NCBI GenBank assembly: GCA_026393475.1
Contig: JAPLAA010000101.1
Location: forward strand, 1-64,000
Reading direction: 5' to 3'
DNA from: Actinomycetota bacterium
GTDB lineage: Bacteria > Actinomycetota > Acidimicrobiia > Acidimicrobiales > Ilumatobacteraceae
Length of the DNA: 64,000 bases
Position 1 is the first letter of the stretch, and the number at the start of each line of letters is the position of its first letter. The position numbers and the translations under genes are program-made. Below the pieces are notes generated by a model. The model made no database searches. It saw only the letters and a program-made list of their open reading frames with translations, and was not told the origin of the DNA. Shown in pieces: positions 1 to 8,641 of this stretch.

Positions 1-2
1 CG

Positions 3-410
3 TTCGACCACGTCTACCCCGGCCTCGCCGACACCGGCGCCCACGCCGGCCAGATCTGCGACGCCGACATGAGCACCCACTTCCTGTCCTACTGGCAGCG
101 CGACCGCAACCTCGTGTCCCTGCCGAACGCGGTGCACAAGCTCACCGGCCTCGCTGCCGGCGTGCTCGGCCTCGTCGACCGCGGCACCCTGCAGGTGGGC
201 AACGCCGCCGACATCAACGTGTTCGACCTCGACCGGCTCGCCTCCGACCATCCGGTGTACGCCAACGACTTCCCGGGTGGCGCCGGTCGGCTGAAGATCG
301 GCGGTCGCGGCTATGCGGCCACCATCGTCAACGGCGAGATCGTCACCGAACAGGGCACCAACACCGGCGCCCGCCCCGGCAAGGTGCTCCGCGAGTTCAG
401 CCGCGCTTGA
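3..410 (+). CDS. N-acyl-D-amino-acid deacylase family amidohydrolase (C-terminal part)
   Basis: The reading frame is open from base 3, so this is the C-terminal 135 residues of a gene that begins before the window. The visible part has the LADTGAH segment typical of amidohydrolase family 3 (D-aminoacylase group), where the Asp belongs to the metal-site region. The family's usual end follows: a beta-sandwich stretch DRGTLQVGNAADINVFD, then VNGEIV and GKVLR. Family members hydrolyse N-acyl-D-amino acids or related amides using zinc. Substrate cannot be told from this fragment. No downstream gene is close enough to suggest a shared operon. Confidence 0.85.
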   Translation, partial: FDHVYPGLADTGAHAGQICDADMSTHFLSYWQRDRNLVSLPNAVHKLTGLAAGVLGLVDRGTLQVGNAADINVFDLDRLASDHPVYANDFPGGAGRLKIGGRGYAATIVNGEIVTEQGTNTGARPGKVLREFSRA

Positions 411-527
411 GATCGGCGCAGGGCGTGCCGATCACCTCGGCATGTCCATGCCGAATCGCCACGCCTCGCCGACGTGGCGCGCGGTCGGCGAGGACGTGCA
501 CCGCGTGACGAAGCTCCTCGGCGCCTC

Positions 528-995
528 GTGATCGTCGGCGAAGACCGCCCGACCGCGCAGCAGCTGCGGGTGCTGGCGGCCTGGCACGACACGCTCGTCC
601 ACGACCTCGGCGTCCAAATCCTCGCCGTGTACGAGGTGGACGTCTGGAAGCATCGCGGCACGGTGTGCTGCATCGGACGAGACGAAGACGTCCCGGGATG
701 CTCGTGGCTCGAACTGCGGCGATTCGCAGCATTCCCGGCGACGGCCGACTCGGGTGCCAGTTCCTGGACCGACACGATCGTCCTCCACGACGGGCGCGAC
801 GCAGACGGTCGTCCGCTCGACCTCGAGCTCGAGTCCGCGATGCTCGACGACTTCGGGTGGTGGTGGGGCGTCACGTCGTCGGTGGGCGACGACCATCTCG
901 TGCAGCGAGGCAACGAGGGCTTCGCTTCTCGCTACGACGCCCGCGGCGAGGTGCCTGCCGACTGGCGTTGGATGCTCCACCCGACCGAACGCTGA
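528..995 (+). CDS. Hypothetical protein
   Basis: An open frame of about 155 residues begins at a GTG codon at 528; an earlier GTG at 474 would add an Arg-rich stretch that looks like non-coding shadow, so I prefer 528. The protein is acidic with many aromatic residues, including DDFGWWWG near the C-terminus and the ending DWRWMLHPTER. There are no signal peptide, membrane segments or recognisable motifs. Codon third positions are GC-rich as in neighbouring genes, and the opposite-strand frames are Arg-rich and unconvincing. I do not recognise the family. Confidence 0.5.
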   Translation: MIVGEDRPTAQQLRVLAAWHDTLVHDLGVQILAVYEVDVWKHRGTVCCIGRDEDVPGCSWLELRRFAAFPATADSGASSWTDTIVLHDGRDADGRPLDLELESAMLDDFGWWWGVTSSVGDDHLVQRGNEGFASRYDARGEVPADWRWMLHPTER

Positions 996-1043
996 ACCCG
1001 TCGGCGGCGGGGCCGCTTCGTGGCACCCGTGAGGGGGTCGGCA

Positions 1044-2120
1044 TCAGGCCCCCATGTCGACCGGGTACGCGACAGCCAAGGCGTCGACGATCGAGGAGGT
1101 GTTCCAAACCGGCTCCGTTGTCAGGTCGCCGAACAGCACTGCGCCTTCTGGAGTGACGGCAACGATCTGATGCTCGTGGTCGCTGTTGATCATTCGCACC
1201 GGTGCAGGGAATCGGATCGCTCGCTCGACGATGCCGGTGTCGCTGTCGATCTCGATCGCTCGGTCGCTCACACACCCGACGTCGTCGGTGATGCTGCCGA
1301 TCGACACCACCAGCCGTCCCGTGAGGGACACCAGCCCGCAGACGTCACCGTCGAACGACGGGAGAGGGATCTCCCGTCGAGGGGGTCGAGCGCTGACATT
1401 CGGATCGCCGATGACGACGATCCGAGGCGATGGCGAGCCGATCAGGACGGCGACGCCATCTCGCCCGAGCGTCGCCACGTCGATCGCCCCTGGCATCACT
1501 TCATCACGTTCCGCGTACGAGAGGGTGGAGGTGGTCGGATCGAGACGCGCCTGACGGGCGCCTCCGTACGCGACGTCGATCTTCGCCGCGTTTCCCGCGG
1601 CCTCACCGTTCCGCCAGATCTCGGCACCGACTCGACAGCAGGTCGTGACGTACCACGCGGCGACACCACTGACGTCGAGGTCTGTCACCATGCCTCTTTC
1701 GGCCAACCAGGCTTCTGATCCGGCGTCGCCCTCGGCGAGGAAGACCGGCTCCGGGATGGCACCGATCCGGCCCCGGAGCACGAGCTGTCCGTCGCTGATC
1801 GACACCGACGCGATGGCGGTCCGCTCGAGACCGTCCGGGAAGGGCGGTGCGTGGGGCGTCGACTCGGGGAACACGAGGCCCGATGGACCTGGCGAGTCGG
1901 GATCCGTCCGCAGTTTGACGATGCCGACTGCACCTGCGATCACGATCATCGCGGCCGCCACGCGGAGGGCGACGCTGCGTCGACTCGTCGTTGCTCGCAC
2001 AGAACTCACCCGGCCGTCGAGCGGTCGGTCGGCGATCGCGGCCTCGACATCGCCATGTGGCTGAACCGAGTCGGCCCGGTCGTGAAAGAGCTCGCGCAGT
2101 CGTTGTTCGAGATCCGTCAT
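1044..2120 (-). CDS. Putative anti-sigma/membrane partner of the ECF sigma factor
   Basis: This 358-residue protein starts MTDLEQRLRELFHDRADSV, a soluble N-terminal stretch of about 50 residues. A single transmembrane helix follows (VALRVAAAMIVIAGAVGIV), then a large presumably extracytoplasmic domain of about 260 residues containing several beta-strand-like repeats. The start ATG overlaps the stop of the upstream sigma-factor gene as ATGA, so the two are translationally coupled. That coupling and topology suggest it senses envelope state or controls the sigma factor, but there is no HxxxCxxC zinc anti-sigma motif, so the role is inferred from position only. Confidence 0.7.
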   Translation of the reverse strand: MTDLEQRLRELFHDRADSVQPHGDVEAAIADRPLDGRVSSVRATTSRRSVALRVAAAMIVIAGAVGIVKLRTDPDSPGPSGLVFPESTPHAPPFPDGLERTAIASVSISDGQLVLRGRIGAIPEPVFLAEGDAGSEAWLAERGMVTDLDVSGVAAWYVTTCCRVGAEIWRNGEAAGNAAKIDVAYGGARQARLDPTTSTLSYAERDEVMPGAIDVATLGRDGVAVLIGSPSPRIVVIGDPNVSARPPRREIPLPSFDGDVCGLVSLTGRLVVSIGSITDDVGCVSDRAIEIDSDTGIVERAIRFPAPVRMINSDHEHQIVAVTPEGAVLFGDLTTEPVWNTSSIVDALAVAYPVDMGA

Positions 2121-2602
2121 GACAACCGCTCCCTCAGCTTCTTGAGGCCCCGGTCGATCCAGGGTCCGACCGAGCCCTGCGGGCACTGAAGTGCTTCGGC
2201 GATCTCGGCCGTCGACAGGTCGGCGTAGTACTTGAGCACCAGCGCGGCTCGTTGCTGGAACGGCAGTCCGTCGAACAGATCGCCGAGCGGCTCCTGGGGC
2301 GCGGCAGCGTCGGGACGGTCGACGAACCGAGCGACGAACCGACCGTGGGTGCCGGCGCGGCGTGCCGCGTCGCGGCATCGGTTGAGGACTGCCCGGTTCA
2401 GATAGGCACCCGGCTCACGGATCTCGGTCCAACGGGCGTACATCTCGGCCATGGCATCGTGAACGAGATCATTCGCCTGCTCGGGTGAGCGGACGATGAT
2501 CGCGGCGCGGCGCACCTGTGCATCGTGTTCGCGGAGGTAGAACTCGCGGAACGCCGAGGAGACGGTGCCGTCGTCCATGTCGATCCCGTGCTCAGCCCTC
2601 AC
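2117..2602 (-). CDS. SigE-family ECF RNA polymerase sigma factor
   Basis: This 161-residue protein has the two-domain layout of extracytoplasmic-function sigma factors. Region 2 is at about residues 15-75 (FREFYLREHDAQVRRAA, then EQANDLVHDAMAEMYARW). Region 4 is at about 105-160 (LPFQQRAALVLKYYADLS and a helix-turn-helix STAEIAEALQCPQGSVGPWI). Length and the FYLREHDA start resemble the actinobacterial SigE/SigJ-like group. The downstream membrane gene overlaps by four bases and is its probable regulator. An alternative start lies at Met9 (2578). Target promoters are not identifiable here. Confidence 0.88.
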   Translation of the reverse strand: MRAEHGIDMDDGTVSSAFREFYLREHDAQVRRAAIIVRSPEQANDLVHDAMAEMYARWTEIREPGAYLNRAVLNRCRDAARRAGTHGRFVARFVDRPDAAAPQEPLGDLFDGLPFQQRAALVLKYYADLSTAEIAEALQCPQGSVGPWIDRGLKKLRERLS

Positions 2603-2696
2603 ATCGAGTTCGACGCATCACCTACCGAGTGTTGTACAGATCTCGCGATGTCGAGGCCGACGGTGCCATCGAGGGGCCGCTGCGGCCCGGTGTGCG

Positions 2697-3857
2697 TCAG
2701 GCGCCGTAGGGGCGGAGCATGGCGCGGCTGATGATGTGCCGCTGGATCTCGCTCGTACCGTCCCAGATGCGGTCGACACGGGTGTCGCGCCACATGCGCT
2801 CGAGCGGCAGTTCGTCCATCAGGCCCATGCCGCCCAGGATCTGGATCGCCTCGTCGGTGACGAACTGACACATCTCGCTGGAGAACACCTTGGCCATCGC
2901 CATGTCGGTGTCGGTGGCGGTGCCCTGGACGTCCTTCCACGCGGCGCGCAGCGTGAGCAGTTCGGCCGCCTCGAGCCGGGTGGCCATGTCGGCGAGCTTG
3001 AACGACACGCCCTGGAACTTGCCGATCTGCTGGCCGAACTGCTCGCGGGTGGCGGCCCATTCGGTGGCGATGCCGAGCGCGCGACGGGCACGGCCGACGC
3101 ACACCGCGGCCACCTGGAGGCGGGTGGAGCCGAGCCACTCGTTGGCGGCGTCGAAGCCGCGGTGCTCCTCGCCGAGGATCTTGCTCACCGGCACACGGCA
3201 GTCGTCGAAGTTGATGATCAAGTTGTGGTAGCCGCGGTTGCTGACGCACTTGTAGCCGTCGACCACCTCGCAGCCCGGCGTGTCGAAGTCGACGAGGAAC
3301 CCGGTGATCTTCTTCTTCGGGCCCTTGCTCGTCTGCTCCTCGCCGCTGGCCGCGAACAGGATGACGTAGTCGGCGAGATCGGCGTGGCTGATGAAGTGCT
3401 TCGTCCCGTTGATCACGTAGTCGTCGCCGTCACGGACGGCCGTGCACTTCATGCCGCGCACGTCGCTGCCGGCATCGGGTTCGCTCATCGCCATGCAGTC
3501 CACCCGCTCACCGCGGATGGTGGGCAGCAGGTACTCCTCGATCTGGTCGCCCTGGCAGGCGCGCAGGATGTTGGAGGGGCGGGCGACGATGTAGTGCAGT
3601 GCGTACGAGGCGGCGCCGAACTCACGGTCGACGAGGGTGACGCCCAAGCTGTCGAGCCCACCGCCGCCGAGCTCGGCCGGCATGTTGGCGGCGTAGAGGC
3701 CGGCGTCGATCGACTTTCGCATGATCTCCTGCACGAGATCGGGCGGCACGTCGCCGAGGCGCTCGACGAGGTCCTCGTGGGGGAAGAGTTCCTTCTCGGT
3801 GAAGGAACGCACGGTGTCGACGATCATCTGCTGCTCGTCGGTCAGTTCGAACATCAT
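2697..3857 (-). CDS. Acyl-CoA dehydrogenase
   Basis: A 386-residue FAD enzyme that oxidises an acyl-CoA to the 2-enoyl-CoA, passing electrons to ETF. The start at the first of two ATGs is set by an AGGAG seven bases upstream. Family features in order: N-terminal helical domain (FELTDEQQMIVDTVRSF), the middle beta domain with CMAMSEPDAGSD and INGTKHFISHA, and a C-terminal helical domain with REQFGQQIGKFQGVSFKLAD. The usual catalytic Glu of the YEGTxxIxR site is Asp here (IWDGTSEIQRH), so chemistry may use Asp or a base elsewhere. It follows the thioesterase-fusion gene with a 92-bp gap and may be co-transcribed. Confidence 0.92.
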   Translation of the reverse strand: MMFELTDEQQMIVDTVRSFTEKELFPHEDLVERLGDVPPDLVQEIMRKSIDAGLYAANMPAELGGGGLDSLGVTLVDREFGAASYALHYIVARPSNILRACQGDQIEEYLLPTIRGERVDCMAMSEPDAGSDVRGMKCTAVRDGDDYVINGTKHFISHADLADYVILFAASGEEQTSKGPKKKITGFLVDFDTPGCEVVDGYKCVSNRGYHNLIINFDDCRVPVSKILGEEHRGFDAANEWLGSTRLQVAAVCVGRARRALGIATEWAATREQFGQQIGKFQGVSFKLADMATRLEAAELLTLRAAWKDVQGTATDTDMAMAKVFSSEMCQFVTDEAIQILGGMGLMDELPLERMWRDTRVDRIWDGTSEIQRHIISRAMLRPYGA

Positions 3858-3949
3858 GGGAGTGCTCCTGGGGCAGGGGAGTGGTGAGATGGATCTGGCT
3901 GAGGTGGAAACGGTCGCTCGATGCCGGCGGTCGATGTGGTCGACGCGGC

Positions 3950-5020
3950 TCAGGTCTTGGGTGGTGGCAGTCGCATCACGCTGCCCACTCTGGGCGGCAC
4001 CGGCAACGGCTCGTGCGCCGCGGCGATCGCATGGAGCGCCTCGGCAACGTGGGGCAGGATGGCCACCGATCGGCCGGCCGCCATGTCGACGTGGACGAGC
4101 ATCTGCTCGACGGTGCACAGCAGCGCGCCGGTGTCGCCGTGGAACATCTCGTGCACGAAGTGGAGTCGCTTCGCATCGACACCGAGCACCTGGGTGGTGA
4201 ACTCGATCGGCTCGTTGACGTCGACCTCGAGCAGATAGTGGATGTGCGTCTCGACCGTGTAGAAGCTGTGGCCCGCCTCGCGGTACGCCTCGTCGTCGCC
4301 GATGTAGCGGAAAAGCGCATCGGATGCCCAGCCGGCCGCCGTGAGGTACGCGGCCTCGGTCATGTGGCCGTTGTAGTCGACCCAGTCGGGCTCCACATGG
4401 GTGCGGTACAGCCGCAGCGGTGCGCCGACCTCGTCGCCGGGATGCCAGGGGTCGGCGGCCCCGGCTGCGAAGCGCCGTGCCTCGTGCTCGGCGATGGCGG
4501 CGCCCGCACCGGTGCCGCTCGCGCGGAGCGCACGCATGACGGCGAGGATCGCCGCGGGGTCGCCGTTGGTGACCTCGACCAGCGCCGAACCGAGTCGCCA
4601 GCGCTCGAGCGGGTGTGTCTCCGGACCCCGCGGTGCCATGCCGATCGAGGCGTAGAAGTCGGCCAACCGGGCGAAGTCGTCGGTGCGCTGCAGCTCGACG
4701 AGCGGCAGGAGGTGGATGGGCTCGTGGGCGTAGGCCGTGTCGTCATCGGCGACGAGCGAGGCACCTTCGGGTGCGATCGCGTCACCGACGAGCTGCACCA
4801 GGAACGCTCCGGCGAGGACCGCCGGATCGTCGCTGATGCGCAGGCGATCTCGCGACGAACCGGGGAAGAGACCGAGTCGTTCCGCCATCGGCCACAAGTC
4901 GGCGACCAGCTCGACGACTGTGGGATCATCGACCAACACGTCGAGACCGGATGCCAGGAAACGCGTCGTCCAGCCCGCGGCCCGTGGCCCGCTCCCGATC
5001 ACGGCGACGTACTTGGACAT
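3950..5020 (-). CDS. Degenerate carnitine-dehydrogenase-like/thioesterase fusion protein
   Basis: This 356-residue protein repeats, in shortened form, the two-domain plan of the gene at 5704-7191. Residues 1-200 retain a Rossmann start (VAVIGSGPRAAGWTTRFLASG) and a worn version of the HPFNP...PLVEI catalytic segment (AHEPIHLLPLVEL). The C-terminal helical domain of 3-hydroxyacyl-CoA dehydrogenases is missing. Residues about 215-340 are a hotdog thioesterase with the active-site-like motif VDYNGHM and VETHIHYL. In carnitine catabolism the thioesterase half releases betaine from betainyl-CoA. The dehydrogenase half probably no longer works as a carnitine oxidase. It is divergent from the TetR gene. 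Confidence 0.75.
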   Translation of the reverse strand: MSKYVAVIGSGPRAAGWTTRFLASGLDVLVDDPTVVELVADLWPMAERLGLFPGSSRDRLRISDDPAVLAGAFLVQLVGDAIAPEGASLVADDDTAYAHEPIHLLPLVELQRTDDFARLADFYASIGMAPRGPETHPLERWRLGSALVEVTNGDPAAILAVMRALRASGTGAGAAIAEHEARRFAAGAADPWHPGDEVGAPLRLYRTHVEPDWVDYNGHMTEAAYLTAAGWASDALFRYIGDDEAYREAGHSFYTVETHIHYLLEVDVNEPIEFTTQVLGVDAKRLHFVHEMFHGDTGALLCTVEQMLVHVDMAAGRSVAILPHVAEALHAIAAAHEPLPVPPRVGSVMRLPPPKT

Positions 5021-5054
5021 AAGCTAAATCTACATTCAGGATTCGATCCTTTGC

Positions 5055-5068
5055 GGGTCGACCGACCC
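5055..5068. promoter_or_regulatory. Inverted repeat in divergent promoter region
   Basis: GGGTC-gacc-GACCC lies in the 61-bp gap between the divergent thioesterase-fusion gene (minus) and the TetR gene (plus). TetR proteins commonly bind palindromes in such positions and repress both directions, so this is a candidate operator. The arms are short (five bases), so the assignment is weak. Confidence 0.35.
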
Positions 5069-5081
5069 GGAAGGCCCGTGG

Positions 5082-5693
5082 ATGCCCCGTCCTCGACTCG
5101 ATCACGTCCGCAAGGCACAGATCCTCTCCGCCGCCGCCGAGGTGCTGTCGGAGCGGGGGTACGCCAACACGCGGGTGGTCGACATCGCCAAGGAGGCAGG
5201 CACGAGCCCGGCCGCGATCCTCTACTGGTTCGAGGGCAAGGACGGTCTGCTCGCCCAGGCGCTGGCGCTGCGCGAGCAGGAGTTCCACGATCGGTACACG
5301 GTGCGCAGCGGATCGAAGCCGACGGCGAGCGAGCAGCTCCGCACGATGGTCGAGGCGATGCTGCACCACTACGACTGGGGCCTCTGGATGGAGCTCTGCG
5401 TGCTGGCGCTGCGCGACAAGGCGGCCGGGGCCGAGCGCGACCGCATGGACCGTCGCTGGCGTGCTGCGCTGCGCAACGTGATCCGCCTCGGTCAGGAGTC
5501 GGGGGAATTCCTGGCCGGCGACCCGGACGAGACGATGTTCGTGCTGGCCGCGCTGATCGACGGGTGGGCGCCGCTGCTCGCGGTGAAGGCCAAGGGCGTC
5601 ACCCGCGACCGGGTGGAGCGCGCCTGGTTGGCGGAGGCCGGTCGTCTGCTCGGCCCCGGCTTCGACACGAGTCCGCTGAAGCGAACCCGCTGA
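5082..5693 (+). CDS. TetR/AcrR-family transcriptional regulator
   Basis: This 203-residue protein has an N-terminal helix-turn-helix (about residues 10-55: AQILSAAAEVLSERGY, then VVDIAKEAGTSPAAILYWFEGK). A helical ligand-binding domain follows, similar to BetI-type TetR C-termini in its WMELCVLALRDKA helix. It sits between the two carnitine-type fusion genes, divergent from one and convergent with the other (10-bp gap to the gene ending at 5704). A role as the local repressor, perhaps sensing carnitine or betainyl-CoA, is an inference from position. Confidence 0.88.
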   Translation: MPRPRLDHVRKAQILSAAAEVLSERGYANTRVVDIAKEAGTSPAAILYWFEGKDGLLAQALALREQEFHDRYTVRSGSKPTASEQLRTMVEAMLHHYDWGLWMELCVLALRDKAAGAERDRMDRRWRAALRNVIRLGQESGEFLAGDPDETMFVLAALIDGWAPLLAVKAKGVTRDRVERAWLAEAGRLLGPGFDTSPLKRTR

Positions 5694-5703
5694 ACAACCG
5701 GCG

Positions 5704-7191
5704 CTAGCGGCCCTGGCCGATCGCCCGGCCTGCCTGGGCCGGCACCTCGAGCAGCGAGTGGTGCTCGGCGATGCGGTCGAGCACCGCGAGGATCGACGGA
5801 TCGGCAGGGGAGGCCTTGTCGAGCGTGGTGTCGACGTGGAGCATCATGTGCTCGGCCGTGGCAACCAGCGAGTCGTCGTCGCCCCGGCGTATGGCGGTGA
5901 ACATCCGCAGCCGCTTCGCGTCGTGGGAGATGAGCTGGATCGTGACGTACAGGTGATCGCCCGCCTTGGCCTGGGCGATGAAGTTGATGTGCGTCTCGAC
6001 GGTGAAGAAGCTGCGACCGCTCTCGAGGTACGCCGCGTCCATCCCGATGAAGCGGAGGAACCGGTCGCCGGCCTCGCTCGACAGCTGCATGTAGCGGCTG
6101 TCGTTCATGTGGCCGTTGTAGTCGACCCACTCCGTCGGCACCTTCACCTCGTGCAGCCGGAGCGGCTGGGCGAGGTCGGGTTCGACCTCGGTCTGCGACG
6201 ACCGGTCGTACAACGCCTTCTCGTAACGGTCGAGCACCTGGCCGGCGCCGTAGTCGCGCGTGCGCAGACCCTGGATCACCGAGATGAGGCAGTCGTCGCG
6301 CAGCATCTCCAGCTCGCGCAGCGACGCGCTGCCCGCCTGTGCGTCGCTCTGGCCGACGAGGGTGTCGAGCAGTTCGTCGGTGAGCTCGGGGACGTCGGTG
6401 AGCTTGCTCCACGGCCACTTCAGCGACGGGCCGAACTGGGCCATGAAGTGGCGCATGCCCGCCTCGCCGCCGGCGATGCGGTAGATGAGCAGAGTGCCCA
6501 TGAAGCTCCAGCGAAGGCCGGGGCCGAAGCGGATCGCGTCGTCGATCTCCTGGGCCGTGGCGACCCCGTCGTTGATCATCCACAGCGCCTCGCGCCACAG
6601 CGCTTCCATCATCCGGTCGGCGACGAAGCCGTCGATCTCGGTGCTCAGCTGCAGCGGGTACATGCCGATTGAGTCGTAGACCTCGGCGGCGCGGTCCTTG
6701 GTGGCCTGGCTGGTGAGCGCGCCGCCGCAGATCTCGACGAGCGGCATGAGGTACACCGGGTTGAACGGATGGCCGACGACGAGCCGCTCGGGGTGCGTCA
6801 TGCCCTGCTGCATCTCGCTCGGCAGCAGGCCCGAGGTGCTCGAGCCGAACACGACCTCCGGCCCGGCGACCGAGCTGGCGCGACGGAGCAGTTCCTGCTT
6901 GAGCTCCATCCGCTCGGGGGCGCTCTCCTGCACGAAGTCGACGCCGGTGGCGGCTTCCTCGGGCGTGGCGACGAACGTCAGCGTGCCCTCTGCGGGCAGC
7001 GCCGGCATGACGAGCTTGTCGAGCGCTCGCCGGGCGTTGGCCATCACCTCGCCCACCTTGCGGGGCGCTTCCGGGTCGGGGTCGAACATCTGCACGTCGA
7101 CGCCGTTGAGCAGGAAGCGGGCCGCCCAGCCGGCGCCGATGACGCCGCCGCCGAGCAGGCCGACCTTCGAGAGGCCGGGGATGGGGCTCAT
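5704..7191 (-). CDS. Bifunctional L-carnitine 3-dehydrogenase/betainyl-CoA thioesterase
   Basis: This 495-residue fusion has a full-length dehydrogenase half (residues 1-320). It carries a Rossmann nucleotide site (GLLGGGVIGAGWAARFLLNG), the catalytic HPFNPVYLMPLVEI segment and the C-terminal domain DGFVADRMMEALWREAL. A hotdog thioesterase half follows (about 350-480, VDYNGHMNDSRYM and VETHINFI). In known L-carnitine catabolism the first half oxidises carnitine to 3-dehydrocarnitine and the second hydrolyses betainyl-CoA to glycine betaine. Such fusions occur in carnitine-degrading bacteria. The cleavage-enzyme gene lies four bases upstream in the same direction, which supports the assignment. 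Confidence 0.85.
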   Translation of the reverse strand: MSPIPGLSKVGLLGGGVIGAGWAARFLLNGVDVQMFDPDPEAPRKVGEVMANARRALDKLVMPALPAEGTLTFVATPEEAATGVDFVQESAPERMELKQELLRRASSVAGPEVVFGSSTSGLLPSEMQQGMTHPERLVVGHPFNPVYLMPLVEICGGALTSQATKDRAAEVYDSIGMYPLQLSTEIDGFVADRMMEALWREALWMINDGVATAQEIDDAIRFGPGLRWSFMGTLLIYRIAGGEAGMRHFMAQFGPSLKWPWSKLTDVPELTDELLDTLVGQSDAQAGSASLRELEMLRDDCLISVIQGLRTRDYGAGQVLDRYEKALYDRSSQTEVEPDLAQPLRLHEVKVPTEWVDYNGHMNDSRYMQLSSEAGDRFLRFIGMDAAYLESGRSFFTVETHINFIAQAKAGDHLYVTIQLISHDAKRLRMFTAIRRGDDDSLVATAEHMMLHVDTTLDKASPADPSILAVLDRIAEHHSLLEVPAQAGRAIGQGR

Positions 7192-7195
7192 CGGG

Positions 7196-8092
7196 TCAGC
7201 CGTGCTTCACGAGCTTCAGCTGGTCGCGCACTTCCTGCGGACCCTTCACACGCACGTTCATCGACTCGAGCGTCTGCTTGGCGCGGGCGACGAGCTCGGC
7301 GTTGGTCGCCTTGTGGCCGGGGCCGAGGTAGAGGTTGTCCTCGAGGCCGACTCGCACGTTGCCGCCGGCGAGGGCCGCCATCGCGACGAACGGCAGTTGC
7401 ATCTTGCCGATCGAGAACGCGGAGAACACGCAGTCGCGGGGCAACTGGTTGACCATCGCCATGAAGGTGCCGGGGTCGTCTGGTGCGCCGTAGGCGATAC
7501 CCATGCACAGCTGGATCATGATCGGGTCGTCGAGGAGACCCTTCTGGATCATCTCGTGGACGTAGACGAGGTGGCCGAAGTCGAACACCTCGAGCTCGGG
7601 CCGAACGCCCAGTTCCTGCACCTGCTTGGCCATCGAGTCGAGCACGCTGGGCGTGTTGACCATGATGTAGTCGCCACCCGATGCGAAGTTCATGGTGCCG
7701 CAGTCGAGGGTGCAGATCTCGGGCATGAGGGTGCGGACGTGGTCGAGTCGCTCGGTCGCGCCGGCCAGATCGGTGCCGTCGACAGCGGGGGGCAGCAGCT
7801 GCTCGGCCCCGCCGAGCACGAGGTCGCCGCCCATGCCGGCGGTGAAGTTGAGGACGACATCGGTGCCGCTGTCGCGGATGCGCTCGGCGACCTCGGCGTA
7901 CAGCCCCGTGTCGCGTGAACCGACGCCGGTCTCCGGGTCTCGGACGTGGATGTGCACCACGGCGGCGCCAGCCTTGGCCGCGTCGATGGCCGACGTGGCG
8001 ATCTGCTCGGGCGTGACGGGCACGTGCGGGCTCTTGCCCACCGTGGCACCCGATCCGGTGACCGCGCAGGTGATGAAGACGTCCCAGTTCAT
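7196..8092 (-). CDS. 3-dehydrocarnitine cleavage enzyme (BKACE, DUF849 family)
   Basis: This 298-residue protein belongs to the beta-keto acid cleavage enzyme family. It has the N-terminal FITCAVTGSGATVGKSP loop, the metal-site HIHVRDPETG near residue 50, a NFTAGMGG strand, FDFGHLVYVHEM and a C-terminal GLEDNLYLGPGH. In carnitine catabolism this enzyme combines 3-dehydrocarnitine with acetyl-CoA to give acetoacetate and betainyl-CoA. The latter is the substrate of the thioesterase domain encoded just downstream. The ATG at 8092 is preferred over a TTG at 8098. The molybdenum-hydroxylase operon ends 72 bp upstream, so readthrough is possible. Confidence 0.88.
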   Translation of the reverse strand: MNWDVFITCAVTGSGATVGKSPHVPVTPEQIATSAIDAAKAGAAVVHIHVRDPETGVGSRDTGLYAEVAERIRDSGTDVVLNFTAGMGGDLVLGGAEQLLPPAVDGTDLAGATERLDHVRTLMPEICTLDCGTMNFASGGDYIMVNTPSVLDSMAKQVQELGVRPELEVFDFGHLVYVHEMIQKGLLDDPIMIQLCMGIAYGAPDDPGTFMAMVNQLPRDCVFSAFSIGKMQLPFVAMAALAGGNVRVGLEDNLYLGPGHKATNAELVARAKQTLESMNVRVKGPQEVRDQLKLVKHG

Positions 8093-8164
8093 GCCCAAGC
8101 CCCTTTGCTCCGTCCAGTCTGAACGCCCGGTCAGGTTACCTCACGGGTGGCGGCGGGGTGGAGG

Positions 8165-8641
8165 TCAGGACTCGTCGGCGGTGCGGCGGACGGCGGCGAT
8201 GATCTTGGCGTAACCGGTGCAGCGGCACAGGTTGCCGCTCAGCCCGATGCGGATCTCCTCGTCGGAGGGCGAAGGGGTACGGGCCAGCAGCGCCGTGGCC
8301 GACATGATCATCCCCGGGGTGCAGAACCCGCACTGCACACCGCCTTCTTCGAGCAGGTTGCGCTGGAGCGGGTGGAGCTCCTGGCCGTCCATCACACCTT
8401 CGATGGTCGTGATCTCGCGGCCGACCGCCTGCGCGGCGAGGTACGAGCACGAGTTCACGGGCTGGCCGTCGAGCAGCACCATGCAGGCACCGCACTCGCA
8501 GTCGTCGCAGCCCTCCTTGGTGCCGGTGAGCCCGATCTCCGTGCGGATGACGCTGAGCAGGTTGCGGCTCGTGTCGACCGACACCGGGTAGGCGATGCCG
8601 TTGACGGACAGGGTGAGGTCGCGGTCGATCGACTCGCTCAT
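8165..8641 (-). CDS. Molybdenum hydroxylase, [2Fe-2S] iron-sulfur subunit
   Basis: This 158-residue small subunit of the xanthine dehydrogenase/CO dehydrogenase family has both cluster sites. The plant-type ferredoxin site is near residues 40-65 (GCDDCECGACMVLLDG and NSCSYL). The helical site is near 100-145 (VQCGFCTPGMIMSATALL and NLCRCTGYAKI). A Gly that is usually conserved in the first motif is Cys here (GCDDCECGAC), giving an extra cysteine. The protein passes electrons from the Mo site to the FAD subunit. Its start overlaps the FAD-subunit stop by four bases. Confidence 0.93.
   Translation of the reverse strand: MSESIDRDLTLSVNGIAYPVSVDTSRNLLSVIRTEIGLTGTKEGCDDCECGACMVLLDGQPVNSCSYLAAQAVGREITTIEGVMDGQELHPLQRNLLEEGGVQCGFCTPGMIMSATALLARTPSPSDEEIRIGLSGNLCRCTGYAKIIAAVRRTADES

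Noticed and set aside
2565-5707. Plus-strand frames opposite the acyl-CoA dehydrogenase and thioesterase-fusion genes
   Set aside because: Antisense shadows produced by high GC at third codon positions; no signature motifs. The real plus-strand gene in this stretch is the TetR gene at 5082.
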